A DNA stretch of 64,000 bases from Runella zeae DSM 19591 (GTDB taxonomy: Bacteria > Bacteroidota > Bacteroidia > Cytophagales > Spirosomataceae). The translations under genes were made by a program, and so were the position numbers. Of this stretch, positions 25,690 through 34,571 are shown one piece after another. A model generated the notes under the pieces. The model was not told the origin of the DNA. It ran no database searches and worked only from the letters and a program-made list of their open reading frames with translations. Location of the stretch: NCBI RefSeq assembly GCF_000423565.1, contig NZ_AUIF01000017.1:1-64000 (forward strand), read 5' to 3'. The stretch's first letter is position 1, and the number at the start of each line of letters is the position of its first letter.

Positions 25690-26113
25690 TGATATAGTCT
25701 TTTGTACCGAAGAAGGGACTGAGTACGAAATTTATTTTGCAGAAGGAGAAGGGTATTTTGAACAAGAACCTTTTGCTGAATTTGTGAAAATTTTCGGATT
25801 TCGTGTTTTAACTAATCCATTCTCCCGCATTTACAACCCTCGAATTGCTGAAACTGTAGTCTATCATCTTCTTGAATTTTTTGAAGATAACCGAGCTATT
25901 GTTTTGTACACTTGTGATCAGTCGGATGGACGTGAAGCCAAACGTAAAAAGCTTTTTGAAAAGTGGTATAAGATATATGCCACTTCCGAGTTTGTAAGAT
26001 GGGACTTTTCGTTCGAAGGAACTCTTTTCCTTTCTATTCTATTAAAATCAGACAATCCATATTTGGATGCAATAAAAGAGGCTTTGCCCAAGGCGGGAGA
26101 GCCGTACAAATAA
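25637..26113 (+). CDS. DUF6169 family protein
   Basis: A 158-aa protein whose N-terminal part, LNPYPSYRKNNDIVF and CTEEGTEYEIYFAEGEGYF, and central IAETVVYHLLEFFEDNRAIV resemble the DUF6169 family found in Bacteroidota. Function is unknown. The segment LYTCDQSDGREAKRKKLFEK is typical of the family. It overlaps a 52-aa ORF upstream and ends three bases before rimO, so rimO may be read from the same transcript. No membrane segment or signal peptide is present. Confidence 0.72.
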   Translation: MVSSLSSLNPYPSYRKNNDIVFCTEEGTEYEIYFAEGEGYFEQEPFAEFVKIFGFRVLTNPFSRIYNPRIAETVVYHLLEFFEDNRAIVLYTCDQSDGREAKRKKLFEKWYKIYATSEFVRWDFSFEGTLFLSILLKSDNPYLDAIKEALPKAGEPYK

Positions 26114-26116
26114 TCA

Positions 26117-27424
26117 ATGAAAACCAAAGGAACCAAACGAAACAAAGTCAATATCGTGACACTGGGTTGCAGTAAAAACTTGGTGGATAGCGAAAATATT
26201 TTTACTCAACTCAAAGGCAACGGCTACAACGTGACCCACGAGTCGCAAAAAGACGATGCAAACATCGTGATTGTGAATACGTGTGGGTTTATTGACAATG
26301 CCAAACAAGAATCGGTGGACACGATTCTGCGCTATGCCGATGCCAAAGAAGCAGGGTTGGTTGATAAAGTATATGTAACAGGCTGCTTGTCACATCGTTA
26401 TAAAGACGAATTGGCCGTTGAAATTCCAACCGTGGATGCTTGGTTTGGAACGAATGAACTCCCTCGTTTGCTCAAAACCCTCAAAGCTGATTACAAACAA
26501 GAGCTTGTAGGAGAGCGTTTATTGACGACACCTGCGCACTATGCCTACCTCAAAATCGCAGAAGGCTGCGACCGTCCTTGTAGTTTTTGTGCCATTCCAT
26601 TGATGAGGGGCGGGCACGTTTCTCGCTCAATAGACGAGTTGGTGATCGAGGCAAAATCATTGGCGCGTCGTGGGACGAAAGAACTGATTTTGATTGCCCA
26701 AGATTTGACCTACTACGGGCTAGATATTTACAAAAAACGCAATTTATCGGAGCTGCTGAATCACCTTGCCGATGTAGAGGGCATCGACTGGATTCGTTTG
26801 CAGTATGCGTACCCGTCGGGTTTTCCGCTGGATGTGTTGGATGTGATGCGCGAGCGTTCCAATATTTGTAAGTACTTAGACATGCCACTTCAAAGCGGCA
26901 GTACCGAAATGCTCAAAATCATGCGTCGTGGGATTACGCGTGAAAAAACGGAAGACCTTATCAAGACCATTCGTGATAAAGTGCCAGGTATTGCGCTCCG
27001 TACTACCTTGATTGCAGGTCACCCTGGCGAAACCGAAGAAATGTTTGAAGAAACCCTTGAGTTTGTTGAGCGTACGCGTTTCGATCGCTTGGGTGTTTTT
27101 GCTTACTCACACGAAGATCAGACCCATTCGTTTTCAATGCCCGACGATGTGCCTGCGGAAATAAAACAACAACGTACCGACGACATCATGGCGGTACAGC
27201 AAGATATTTCGTGGTCGCTGAACCAAGCTAAAATTGGAAATACCTACAAAGTGTTGTTTGACCGTAAAGAAGGCGGGTATTTTATTGGCCGTACCGAGTT
27301 TGACTCGCCTGAAGTGGACAATGAAGTGTTGATTTCGGCTGAACAATACGTTCGTTTAGGGGATTTTGCCCAAGTAAAAGTCAATGATGCCGAGGAGTTT
27401 GACTTATATGGGGATTTGGTGTAA
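26117..27424 (+). CDS. rimO: Ribosomal protein S12 methylthiotransferase RimO
   Basis: RimO adds a methylthio group to an aspartate of ribosomal protein S12. The 435-aa product has the N-terminal MTTase domain (VNIVTLGCSKNLVDSEN, with cluster cysteines including those in NTCGFIDNA and VTGCLSHR). The radical-SAM motif is CDRPCSFC (Cys151, Cys155, Cys158), and a C-terminal TRAM domain is at about 370-435. The LGCSKN signature separates it from MiaB. All cluster cysteines are present. Confidence 0.95.
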   Translation: MKTKGTKRNKVNIVTLGCSKNLVDSENIFTQLKGNGYNVTHESQKDDANIVIVNTCGFIDNAKQESVDTILRYADAKEAGLVDKVYVTGCLSHRYKDELAVEIPTVDAWFGTNELPRLLKTLKADYKQELVGERLLTTPAHYAYLKIAEGCDRPCSFCAIPLMRGGHVSRSIDELVIEAKSLARRGTKELILIAQDLTYYGLDIYKKRNLSELLNHLADVEGIDWIRLQYAYPSGFPLDVLDVMRERSNICKYLDMPLQSGSTEMLKIMRRGITREKTEDLIKTIRDKVPGIALRTTLIAGHPGETEEMFEETLEFVERTRFDRLGVFAYSHEDQTHSFSMPDDVPAEIKQQRTDDIMAVQQDISWSLNQAKIGNTYKVLFDRKEGGYFIGRTEFDSPEVDNEVLISAEQYVRLGDFAQVKVNDAEEFDLYGDLV

Positions 27425-27430
27425 ATAAAA

Positions 27431-27465
27431 AAGCCTAGGAAAGTTTTTGAAATTTCCCTAGGCTT
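27431..27465. terminator. Bidirectional terminator between rimO and the convergent small-gene module
   Basis: AAGCCTAGGAAA (27431-27442) pairs with TTTCCCTAGGCTT (27453-27465) around a ten-base loop, with one bulged C. The plus strand has A-rich sequence before the stem, which is a T-run for leftward transcripts, so it can serve both converging operons. Confidence 0.75.
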
Positions 27466-27488
27466 AGTAATTCTTATATTACTGGAGG

Positions 27489-27653
27489 CTATTTTTTTCC
27501 TAACCATTGTTTAGGAAGCCCCACTTTTTTTAGCATATTGTTTGCTTTCTCCAATTTTTCAGGAAACAAGACTTCATCATCATACTTGTTTAATGACTTA
27601 TCTAGGCGTACAATTGGCGTTTTCCGATTTTTTATTTCAGCTATTACTTTCAT
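27489..27653 (-). CDS. Small protein downstream of the DUF6934 gene
   Basis: A 54-aa protein starting MKVIAEIKNRKTPIVRLDKS and ending in GLPKQWLGKK. No family is recognised. It begins 26 bases after the DUF6934 stop on the same strand and is followed by the terminator at 27431-27465, so the two genes form a closed bicistronic unit. A toxin-antitoxin-like pair is one possible reading, without direct evidence. Confidence 0.6.
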   Translation of the reverse strand: MKVIAEIKNRKTPIVRLDKSLNKYDDEVLFPEKLEKANNMLKKVGLPKQWLGKK

Positions 27654-27679
27654 TTGGGTGAAGTTTAACTACTACGAAA

Positions 27680-28126
27680 TTAGTCATTTTTTCTTCTTAC
27701 CAAAAAACTTTCATACTCTATATTTTTTCTGAAAGTTTCCCAATCACCATTTCTTTCTCCGACTATTTCAAAATCATTTGTAACTTCCGAATGAAATTTT
27801 GTAATTCCCATTCTATAAAGCCTCGTTCGAGTTTTCGTACTGCCTGTAGCATAAATCCAAGCATCAGGATATTTATCAGTAAATGCATAAACGGTAGCTA
27901 CGACTGTTGCCAATACCTTTTCACTGTCCCCGTTGTTTGAAATCACAAGATCGTCTATTTCTCCAGTATCCAGATTTTTGTCACCAAAAGCTAAATTATA
28001 CACTCCTTTTAAGTTAGTAGGTTGATATTTTACGAGCTTGTAGATAGGTCCCTTTTGTCCTTCACTAATAAACTCAAAGGTCATCAACGTATCACTTGAA
28101 GCCAACGGATATTTGGGTAATTTCAT
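27680..28126 (-). CDS. DUF6934 family protein
   Basis: A 148-aa soluble protein with the segments YNLAFGDKNLDTGEIDDL and IYATGSTKTRTRLYRMGI that mark the DUF6934 family of Bacteroidota. Function is unknown. The TGSTxxRTRLYR stretch is the most conserved part in the family as I recall it. It is first in a two-gene leftward unit with a 54-aa ORF. No signal peptide is seen. Confidence 0.72.
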   Translation of the reverse strand: MKLPKYPLASSDTLMTFEFISEGQKGPIYKLVKYQPTNLKGVYNLAFGDKNLDTGEIDDLVISNNGDSEKVLATVVATVYAFTDKYPDAWIYATGSTKTRTRLYRMGITKFHSEVTNDFEIVGERNGDWETFRKNIEYESFLVRRKND

Positions 28127-28167
28127 AAGTCGTTTATCCGTAAATTTCCTAAAAGGCTATAATAGAG

Positions 28168-29532
28168 CTACTTCTTCGCTTTTGCGATTTTAAGTGCTTC
28201 GGTCGTGGTATAATATTTTGCAATCATATTAGGTACTTCCCACTCAGGCAATTTTCCTGCTTTCAAAAAGTCCATGTATTTTTTGGCAACTTGCGAGAAG
28301 TGAGCTTCGTGGCCGATGTCGTATTTTTTAGGAATCACCACTTCCCAACCTTTGTCATTTTTCTTTAACTCAACGCCCGGATAAGTCGCTTGTACTTTCT
28401 TAAAAGCATCCGCTACGGCTTTTTCATAGGCAGGCGTGTTGTTGATAGCCTCAATGTAAAGTACAGGTTTGAAGTTTTGTTCTTTGCCTTGACGAATAAT
28501 GAGGTTTGCCTTACTTCCTTTCATGATTGAGTAATGCGTATCGCCCGTACCTTGAGGGGCTTGGAAATTCCAGATTACTGACGCACGCGCATGTACCCCC
28601 TTGAGGGTGTAGTCAATCTGACCATTGGCATATACTTCTAGGTTTTTACCTTTTACGTCTTTTTTGAGGTAGTCAGGATAAGTGTCGTTTTTGGTCACTA
28701 GCTTAAACTGCTCAGGCGTGAGCGTAGTAGGCGTGTGGGTAGCGTTTATGATTTTTATATCTTTTTGATAATCAAGTGCCTGATTAGGGAAGCAACTCCA
28801 CTGAATCAAATCTACTAAGTGAGTGGTAACGTCCACAATGCCTTCTCCTTGCTGGGCCACATCAAAAAACCAACTTGGGCGAATCAACGGCTCGCCTGAT
28901 ACATATTTAAAAAAATGGTGAACGCTTTCTTTGGTCACAGCGGGGTCTTGTGGCGTCCCTTTTTGTAGCGTGCCAAACAATGCAGGAAGCAAGGCTAGTT
29001 CGCGTTGAAGGGCGTTGCTGATTTCATAACGCTCCGTCATGATATCGTATAGCAATACATTGTTTTTCTTGGCTTGCGCAAAAGCCTGTTTCAACAAAGC
29101 AAATCCAGCGGCATCAATCGCCATAGGCTTATCGGCCAATACATTCAAGCCCGCATCTACCGATTTTTTGATGTAATCCGTTTTTTTCTGATTGTTTCCG
29201 GCCAATACCACTAAATTTCCAGCTTTTTCAGCAATCATTTTTTGGAAAAAATCAGGACCAGTATATACCTTTTCATCCCATTTGGTGGGGTCTTCGGGGC
29301 GGGTATTGTACTTCTTGATTTTGTCGAGATAAGCTTCTACGTCGGGGCCTTTGGAAGCATATACATGCACCACAGGGTTGACGTTGTCGTAGCGAGTGTT
29401 TTGAACCAAAGCGGCATGAAAGTGACCAGGTTCTAACACAATCAGATTAACAGGCTTACTATTTTGTTGTCCCATACTTGGAATCACGACACTACTTGCG
29501 GCTAATAAACAACCTAAAATGCGGGTTTTCAT
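28168..29532 (-). CDS. Exported Gfo/Idh/MocA-type oxidoreductase
   Basis: A 454-aa protein with a Sec-type signal peptide (MKTRILGCLLAASSVV...). A NAD(P)-binding Rossmann-like domain (about 28-170) contains NVLADKPMAIDAAGF, the EKP-like motif with Asp-Lys-Pro. A long C-terminal domain of the putative-oxidoreductase-C type follows. The nucleotide-binding loop near the N-terminus (VLEPGHFHAALVQ) lacks the usual GxGxxG, as in this subfamily. It is the last gene of the leftward amino-sugar arm and probably acts on a sugar in the periplasm; the substrate is unknown. Confidence 0.8.
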   Translation of the reverse strand: MKTRILGCLLAASSVVIPSMGQQNSKPVNLIVLEPGHFHAALVQNTRYDNVNPVVHVYASKGPDVEAYLDKIKKYNTRPEDPTKWDEKVYTGPDFFQKMIAEKAGNLVVLAGNNQKKTDYIKKSVDAGLNVLADKPMAIDAAGFALLKQAFAQAKKNNVLLYDIMTERYEISNALQRELALLPALFGTLQKGTPQDPAVTKESVHHFFKYVSGEPLIRPSWFFDVAQQGEGIVDVTTHLVDLIQWSCFPNQALDYQKDIKIINATHTPTTLTPEQFKLVTKNDTYPDYLKKDVKGKNLEVYANGQIDYTLKGVHARASVIWNFQAPQGTGDTHYSIMKGSKANLIIRQGKEQNFKPVLYIEAINNTPAYEKAVADAFKKVQATYPGVELKKNDKGWEVVIPKKYDIGHEAHFSQVAKKYMDFLKAGKLPEWEVPNMIAKYYTTTEALKIAKAKK

Positions 29533-29584
29533 AAAAATGTGGGTGTTTTTTTAGGGGAATAAGCTAGCTAAGAGACAAATTTAC

Positions 29585-30370
29585 TTACAAACTTACGGCT
29601 TCCCTCCATTTTTGAGCGCTATTTTGGTCAATAAACAGCGTAGCATTAGGGTGATTACGTAAAATAGTGGAAGGGTACAATTCTTGAATATCATCTACCA
29701 GAGTATGATAGATTGCCTCTGCTTTGTGCGCCGCAGGTACCATGCAAAATACACTTGGGGCCTTGACTAGCGCCGGAATCGTGAGCGTGAGGGCATACTC
29801 AGGTACTTGTTCGAGCGTGGCAAAACATCCATCGTGCACTTGCTGTAGGCGGCTTGTCAGGTCTAAGTCGATTCTTTTTACCAATACAGGGTCGTCAAAA
29901 AATGCAACGTGAGGGTCGTTGAAAGCAATATGGCAATTTTCGCCGATACCCATAAACACAATGTCGGTAGGGTACGTCTCCAGAAGTGCAGAATAGCGTC
30001 GACACTCTTCGGCGGGGTCAGAGATATTGCCGTTGAGATAATAAACGTTTTTAAGAGGTACTTTGTCAAAAAAACGGTCTTTCAAAAAATTCCCAAAACG
30101 CTGTGGCGCGTCATCGGCCAAGCCAATGTATTCGTCCATATGAAAGGCATTTACCCGTCCCCAATCAATGCCCTCCTGAAGTGCCAAGGCATCCAAAAAT
30201 TCATTTTGGGAAGGCGCGGCTGCAAATATAATATTAACTATGTCTTGATTTTGGAGTAATTCTTTGATTTTAACAACGGCCATTTCAGCCGCATTTTGAC
30301 CCAATTCTTGGCGCGTTTCAAAAAGTTTAACGTTGAGTTTGTCAACGGTTGTTTCTTGTAATGGATTCAT
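29585..30370 (-). CDS. nagB: Glucosamine-6-phosphate deaminase
   Basis: NagB converts glucosamine-6-phosphate to fructose-6-phosphate and ammonia. The 261-aa product has FHMDEYIGL (catalytic Asp) and the conserved MGIGENCHIAFNDP containing the catalytic His. It follows nagA on the leftward strand after 137 bases that hold an AGGGCT/AGCCCT hairpin (30479-30492) and a weak TAATTTTG box, so it may be partly independent. The NagB assignment over 6-phosphogluconolactonase rests on IGEN-HIAFNDP and on nagA. Confidence 0.9.
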   Translation of the reverse strand: MNPLQETTVDKLNVKLFETRQELGQNAAEMAVVKIKELLQNQDIVNIIFAAAPSQNEFLDALALQEGIDWGRVNAFHMDEYIGLADDAPQRFGNFLKDRFFDKVPLKNVYYLNGNISDPAEECRRYSALLETYPTDIVFMGIGENCHIAFNDPHVAFFDDPVLVKRIDLDLTSRLQQVHDGCFATLEQVPEYALTLTIPALVKAPSVFCMVPAAHKAEAIYHTLVDDIQELYPSTILRNHPNATLFIDQNSAQKWREAVSL

Positions 30371-30478
30371 TTTTGAGAATGTTTTATAAAGCTTTTTTCT
30401 ACCACAACGAAGTGTAGTTATGATATGTGTATTAGAATTCTGTTGTATTTGTGGCGATTAGGTAAGCAAAATTAAGTC

Positions 30479-30492
30479 AGGGCTAAAGCCCT
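30479..30492 (-). terminator. Short hairpin between nagA and nagB
   Basis: AGGGCT and AGCCCT pair around a two-base loop, followed on the minus strand by GACTTAATTTTG. With no clean T-run it may be a weak terminator or an mRNA-stability element inside the operon. Confidence 0.45.
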
Positions 30493-30507
30493 AAATTTTA
30501 CTTTTAA

Positions 30508-31686
30508 TTAATGATTCGAATAAACCACTCTACCATCTACCATCGTCATACTTACATGAATGTCTTTATCGAAAATAACAATGTCGGCATCTTTTCCTTT
30601 CGCTAATGAGCCTTTTTGTTCGCCTACACCCATGATACGCGCAGGTGTGGTACTCGCCATTCTGACGGCTTCGAGCAATGACACATCGGCCATAAAGACC
30701 ATATTTCTGACCAAGCGGTCGAAAGTAGCTACACTACCCGCAAAAGATGTACGGTCGGGGAGTTTGGCTACTCCGTCTTCAATAATGACCTTCAGTCCAT
30801 TTTTGAGTGAACCTAAAGTGCTTTCACCCTCTGGCATTCCAGCCCCACGCATAGCATCGGTGATGAGAGCGGTACGGTCAGCGCCTTTGATTTTGTGTAC
30901 CAATTTGAGAAGAGGGGCGGGCAAATGAATGCCATCGCCGATGATTTCAACATCTAAGTCTAGCAAATAAGCACTTTCAATCACTCCTGCATAGCGGAAG
31001 GCATTCTTACGAGTTACTCCCGACATAGCCGAATACAGGTGTGTAACGAGCGAATATCCATTTTCATATGCCTCCAACACGTCATCATAAAAGGCATCGG
31101 TGTGGGCAATAGCTGCCAAAATTCCTTTTTGACGAAGTCGTTGCCCAAAAGCAATAGCGCCGTCTAGTTCGGGAGCGGCACTCCACCGCACAATCGACGA
31201 CGAATGAGAGAGTATCTCTTCGTATTCGGCAGGGTCAGGATTACGAATATAGCGCGGGTCTTGTGCACCCCGCTGACTTAGGGCAAAATAAGGGCCTTCG
31301 AGATGTATCCCCAAAAACGCCGCCCCACTTATATTCAAGCGATTGGCATTTTCATAGACATCGAGGGTTTGGAGTAAATCTTCTTTTTCGGCGGTGAGTG
31401 TGGTGGGTACGAGGGCAGTGGTACCGTATTGGGCATGGAGTTGGGCGATTTTCAAGAAAGCTTCTTCGGTGCCATCCATAAAATCGAACCCTCCTCCCCC
31501 GTGCACATGAATATCAATAAAACCTGGAGCGATGTATAGCCCTTGGGCGTCTATTTCCTCGGCGTTGGGTACTTCTACGTTATCTTCGTGAACCCCTAAA
31601 ATTTTCCCTTCTTCCACAACTACCGTTCCGTTTTTAATGGCGCGGAAAGGACTAAGAACGGTACCGTTGGTTATTTTTATTTTCAT
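30508..31686 (-). CDS. nagA: N-acetylglucosamine-6-phosphate deacetylase
   Basis: NagA removes the acetyl group from GlcNAc-6-phosphate. The 392-aa amidohydrolase has HVHGGGGFDFMDG (His60, His62), the metal Glu in HLEGPYFALSQRGAQ, the His of IAHTDAFYDDV and THLYSAMSG, and the catalytic Asp in ITDAMRGAG. Length and motifs are standard. It lies between nagP and nagB on one strand, and a long stem-loop occupies the gap to nagP. Confidence 0.94.
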   Translation of the reverse strand: MKIKITNGTVLSPFRAIKNGTVVVEEGKILGVHEDNVEVPNAEEIDAQGLYIAPGFIDIHVHGGGGFDFMDGTEEAFLKIAQLHAQYGTTALVPTTLTAEKEDLLQTLDVYENANRLNISGAAFLGIHLEGPYFALSQRGAQDPRYIRNPDPAEYEEILSHSSSIVRWSAAPELDGAIAFGQRLRQKGILAAIAHTDAFYDDVLEAYENGYSLVTHLYSAMSGVTRKNAFRYAGVIESAYLLDLDVEIIGDGIHLPAPLLKLVHKIKGADRTALITDAMRGAGMPEGESTLGSLKNGLKVIIEDGVAKLPDRTSFAGSVATFDRLVRNMVFMADVSLLEAVRMASTTPARIMGVGEQKGSLAKGKDADIVIFDKDIHVSMTMVDGRVVYSNH

Positions 31687-31731
31687 GAAAAAAATGTCTT
31701 CTTTTAGTGCTTCGCTCTAATTACCTTATTC

Positions 31732-31764
31732 AAACCTTCCAAGTTTTCAAAACTTGGAAAGTTT
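31732..31764 (-). repeat. Long intercistronic stem-loop between nagP and nagA
   Basis: AAACCTTCCAAGTTTT and AAAACTTGGAAAGTTT pair over 15 of 16 positions with a one-base centre. No T-run follows in the direction of transcription. A role in mRNA processing or partial attenuation between transporter and enzymes is likely but unproven. Confidence 0.6.
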
Positions 31765-31769
31765 CGGAG

Positions 31770-33092
31770 CTATAAAGACCAGCGTTTTACTTTATGGCCG
31801 TAAGCTGCATAATACACCAAATACAGATAGCAAGGGAATAATACCCAGTAAGCAGTACGGACATCGTACAAATCGGCAAAATATCCGTAAAACAATGGCA
31901 TGATGGCATTGCCACAAAGTCCCATAATCAAGATAGAAGCACCTAGCTTGGTATAACGCCCTAGACCATCAAGTGCTAAAGGCCAAATACCCGCCCATAC
32001 CAAGGAATTAGCCAAACCTAACAAGACCACAAACCAAATAGAGAGGTCGGCGGTATGGCCTAGAAAAGAGACTGTTCCTTTTGCGAAAATGATGAGTAAA
32101 GTAAATATCGTGCCCAATACCGTACAAAACCGCAGAGCATTGACTTGGCTAATGAATCGAGGAATAGTAACGATTCCGATGATATAACCTGCAATGGTAC
32201 AAGCCAAGGTATAAGAAGGAAAAGTTTTGGCTTTGAGCAAGTCAATCCCCATCGAATTGGCATAACCAATGACGGTATCAATCGCAATTACTTGCGTACC
32301 TACGTGTAGGAAAATGGCCACGGCTCCCAAAATCAAATGTGGGAACTGAAAAATACTGTTTTTGCCGGCATTGGCCGACGCCACTTCGGGGCTTTCGTGC
32401 TCGGTGTTGATTTCGGGCAAAGGCGAACGATAGACCAAATAACCCAATACAAATAAAAATACGCCTAACACAGAATAGGGAGTAATGACACGTCTCACTA
32501 ATTCATCCAAAGCGGCTCCTCGTTGGGCATCGCTCATGCTGCTAAGTTGGGCAAACAAATCGGTATCAGTAGGTCTTAAAATGACCGCCGCAAATACCAA
32601 GGGGGACAAAATTCCTGCTGCTTTGTTGCAAATCCCCATGATACTTATACGCTGAGCGCCACGTTCTTTAGGCCCCAAAATCGTAATGTAAGGATTGGCG
32701 GCAGTTTGAAGAATAGCCAATCCAATACCAATGGTAAAAAGACCAGCTAAAAAAACGCCATAGGTGCGTGTCATAGCTGCCGGTACGAAAATAAACGCCC
32801 CCAATGCCATAAACCAAAATCCAAACATCATTCCTTTTTTGAATCCTTGGGTTTTGAGCAAATACGAAGCGGGCACCGACATGATGAAGTAGGCGATATA
32901 AAACGCAAACGCTACCAGATACGCCTGAAAACTCGTAAGCTCACAGGCGATTTTGAAATAAGGAATCAGGATAGAATTGACCCAAGAAATAAAACCAAAT
33001 ATAAAAAACATCAACCCGATGAGGAAGATAGAAACGGTGGTTTCGCGGGGGCTTAGGCTGCTTACTTCAACGGCAGCAGTAGAGGGTTTCAT
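31770..33092 (-). CDS. nagP: NagP-type sugar MFS transporter (GlcNAc permease candidate)
   Basis: A 440-aa major-facilitator protein with about twelve helices, of the FucP/GluP/NagP subgroup. Signature stretches are FGFISWVNSILIPYFK in helix 1 and LQTAANPYITILGP in helix 5. Adjacency to nagA and nagB makes GlcNAc the probable substrate. I start at ATG 33092; the in-frame TTG at 33134 would add 14 residues and overlap a hairpin. Confidence 0.85.
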   Translation of the reverse strand: MKPSTAAVEVSSLSPRETTVSIFLIGLMFFIFGFISWVNSILIPYFKIACELTSFQAYLVAFAFYIAYFIMSVPASYLLKTQGFKKGMMFGFWFMALGAFIFVPAAMTRTYGVFLAGLFTIGIGLAILQTAANPYITILGPKERGAQRISIMGICNKAAGILSPLVFAAVILRPTDTDLFAQLSSMSDAQRGAALDELVRRVITPYSVLGVFLFVLGYLVYRSPLPEINTEHESPEVASANAGKNSIFQFPHLILGAVAIFLHVGTQVIAIDTVIGYANSMGIDLLKAKTFPSYTLACTIAGYIIGIVTIPRFISQVNALRFCTVLGTIFTLLIIFAKGTVSFLGHTADLSIWFVVLLGLANSLVWAGIWPLALDGLGRYTKLGASILIMGLCGNAIMPLFYGYFADLYDVRTAYWVLFPCYLYLVYYAAYGHKVKRWSL

Positions 33093-33125
33093 AGCAAGAA
33101 AAGGGGTTTCAGGTTGAATTTGTTT

Positions 33126-33164
33126 GAACCACAAAGAGCCTATAGAATCGCTTCTTTGTGGTTC
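33126..33164 (-). terminator. Perfect 12-bp stem-loop between the Gfo/Idh gene and nagP
   Basis: GAACCACAAAGA (33126-33137) and TCTTTGTGGTTC (33153-33164) are perfectly complementary, with a 15-base loop. The stem is not followed by a T-run, so attenuation or mRNA processing is as likely as full termination. Confidence 0.55.
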
Positions 33165-33175
33165 CGAAAGAATCG

Positions 33176-34543
33176 CTACACGGTAGGCTCCCAGCCTTTT
33201 TCGTATTCGCGTTTCCAGAGTTTTTGGGCTTCTTTATTGTTTTTGATATGTCCGTTGGAAGGGTCAATATCTAAAATGCTATTGGAGCGAATCGCGATAT
33301 TCCCGAGCTGACAAAGCAGCGTACTTTGATGCCCGCTCACAATTCCCGAAGCCAAAGTGGCACCTTGTTTGATTGCTGCCACAAAATTTTGGAAGTGAGT
33401 GGCATCCAATGCTTGCGAAGGGTCCATTTTATTGCGCGCGTCAATCGGCATATCATTCTTTACGTCTTTGATAAGCTTATTGTCGAGGTCATAGATTTTG
33501 TAGGCGTTGCCCCCACCATATTCTAAAGTACCTTTTTCTCCATAAAACGATACGCCTACACTGCTTCCTTCAATGTTGCGGCTATTGCAACTACGGCCTT
33601 CCCAAGTCATAAACTTATCTTTACCAAACTCTAAGTTAATCACTTGAGTATCGGGAGCTTCCCAATCATCTTGATAACGATAGCGTCCACCCGACGACGA
33701 TACCTTGGTGGGGTATTCTACTTGCAATCCCCACCGCATAAGGTCGAGCATGTGTGTGCCGTTGTTGAGGGCTTCGCCAGTACCCCAGTGCCAAAACCAG
33801 TGCCAGTTATAATGAATCACATTGTCTTTATAAGCTCTACGTGGAGCTGGCCCTTGCCACAAGTCATAATTGAGCCAAGAAGGTACAGCGGCGGCTTTGC
33901 CGATTCCGATAGAGGCGCGATTGTTGGTGTACCAACCTTTGGCAAAATAAGGCCGACCAATCACTCCGTCGTGGATTTCTTGAATGGCTTGTTTTACATT
34001 AGGCCACGAACGGCGCTGATTACCCATCTGAATCACATTTTTGTACTTAGCGGCTACCGCTATCAAAAGCTCACCTTCGTGTGGGTTGTGGCTGCATGGT
34101 TTTTCGAGATATACGTGTTTGCCCGCTTTTGATGCCAAGATAGCGGCTGGGGCGTGCCAATGGTCAGGAGCTGCCACGATAAGCCCGTCCATGTTTTTGT
34201 CTTCCAGTGCTTTACGAAAATCAGGCGTATCTTTCGGTTTTGAATTTTGGATAGTTTCTACGGCCTTGATACATTTTTCGGCAGCACGCGAATCTACATC
34301 CGAAATCGTAACTATCTCACAGTTAGGCTGTAATGCGAAATTTTTGGCCAAGGCGAGTCCACGGCTATTGACTCCCATTACTCCGAGTCTTACTTTTTCG
34401 TTGGCTCCGATGATACGCCCGTAGCTTTTCGCGCTGACGCCTGGCAAAATTCCGCCAACGGTGAGAGCCGCCGTTCCGGTCAAAGTCTTTTTGAGAAAAT
34501 CGCGTCTCGACGCACTGCTTGAAGAGTTTTCCTGCTTATTCAT
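33176..34543 (-). CDS. Tat-exported Gfo/Idh/MocA oxidoreductase
   Basis: A 455-aa protein with a twin-arginine signal (SRRDFLKKTLTGTAALT) and a Rossmann domain: VRLGVMGVNSRGLALAKNF for dinucleotide and VYLEKPCSHNPHEGE as the catalytic EKP motif. The C-terminal domain belongs to the type seen in many secreted oxidoreductases of Bacteroidota and Planctomycetota. Tat export implies folding with NAD(P) before transport, as in glucose-fructose oxidoreductase. It probably oxidises a hydroxyl of a sugar in the periplasm; the substrate is not known. GH109 is a related fold but its typical motifs are seen in the gene at 58324. Confidence 0.85.
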   Translation of the reverse strand: MNKQENSSSSASRRDFLKKTLTGTAALTVGGILPGVSAKSYGRIIGANEKVRLGVMGVNSRGLALAKNFALQPNCEIVTISDVDSRAAEKCIKAVETIQNSKPKDTPDFRKALEDKNMDGLIVAAPDHWHAPAAILASKAGKHVYLEKPCSHNPHEGELLIAVAAKYKNVIQMGNQRRSWPNVKQAIQEIHDGVIGRPYFAKGWYTNNRASIGIGKAAAVPSWLNYDLWQGPAPRRAYKDNVIHYNWHWFWHWGTGEALNNGTHMLDLMRWGLQVEYPTKVSSSGGRYRYQDDWEAPDTQVINLEFGKDKFMTWEGRSCNSRNIEGSSVGVSFYGEKGTLEYGGGNAYKIYDLDNKLIKDVKNDMPIDARNKMDPSQALDATHFQNFVAAIKQGATLASGIVSGHQSTLLCQLGNIAIRSNSILDIDPSNGHIKNNKEAQKLWKREYEKGWEPTV

Positions 34544-34571
34544 GCAAAGATTTGTTTTGAAAAAAAGGTTT

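Noticed and set aside
33176-34543. Calling this Gfo/Idh protein a GH109 glycosidase
   Set aside because: It lacks the GGHGGMDFLMDWR and DVYDAALW landmarks, which are present in the gene at 58324.
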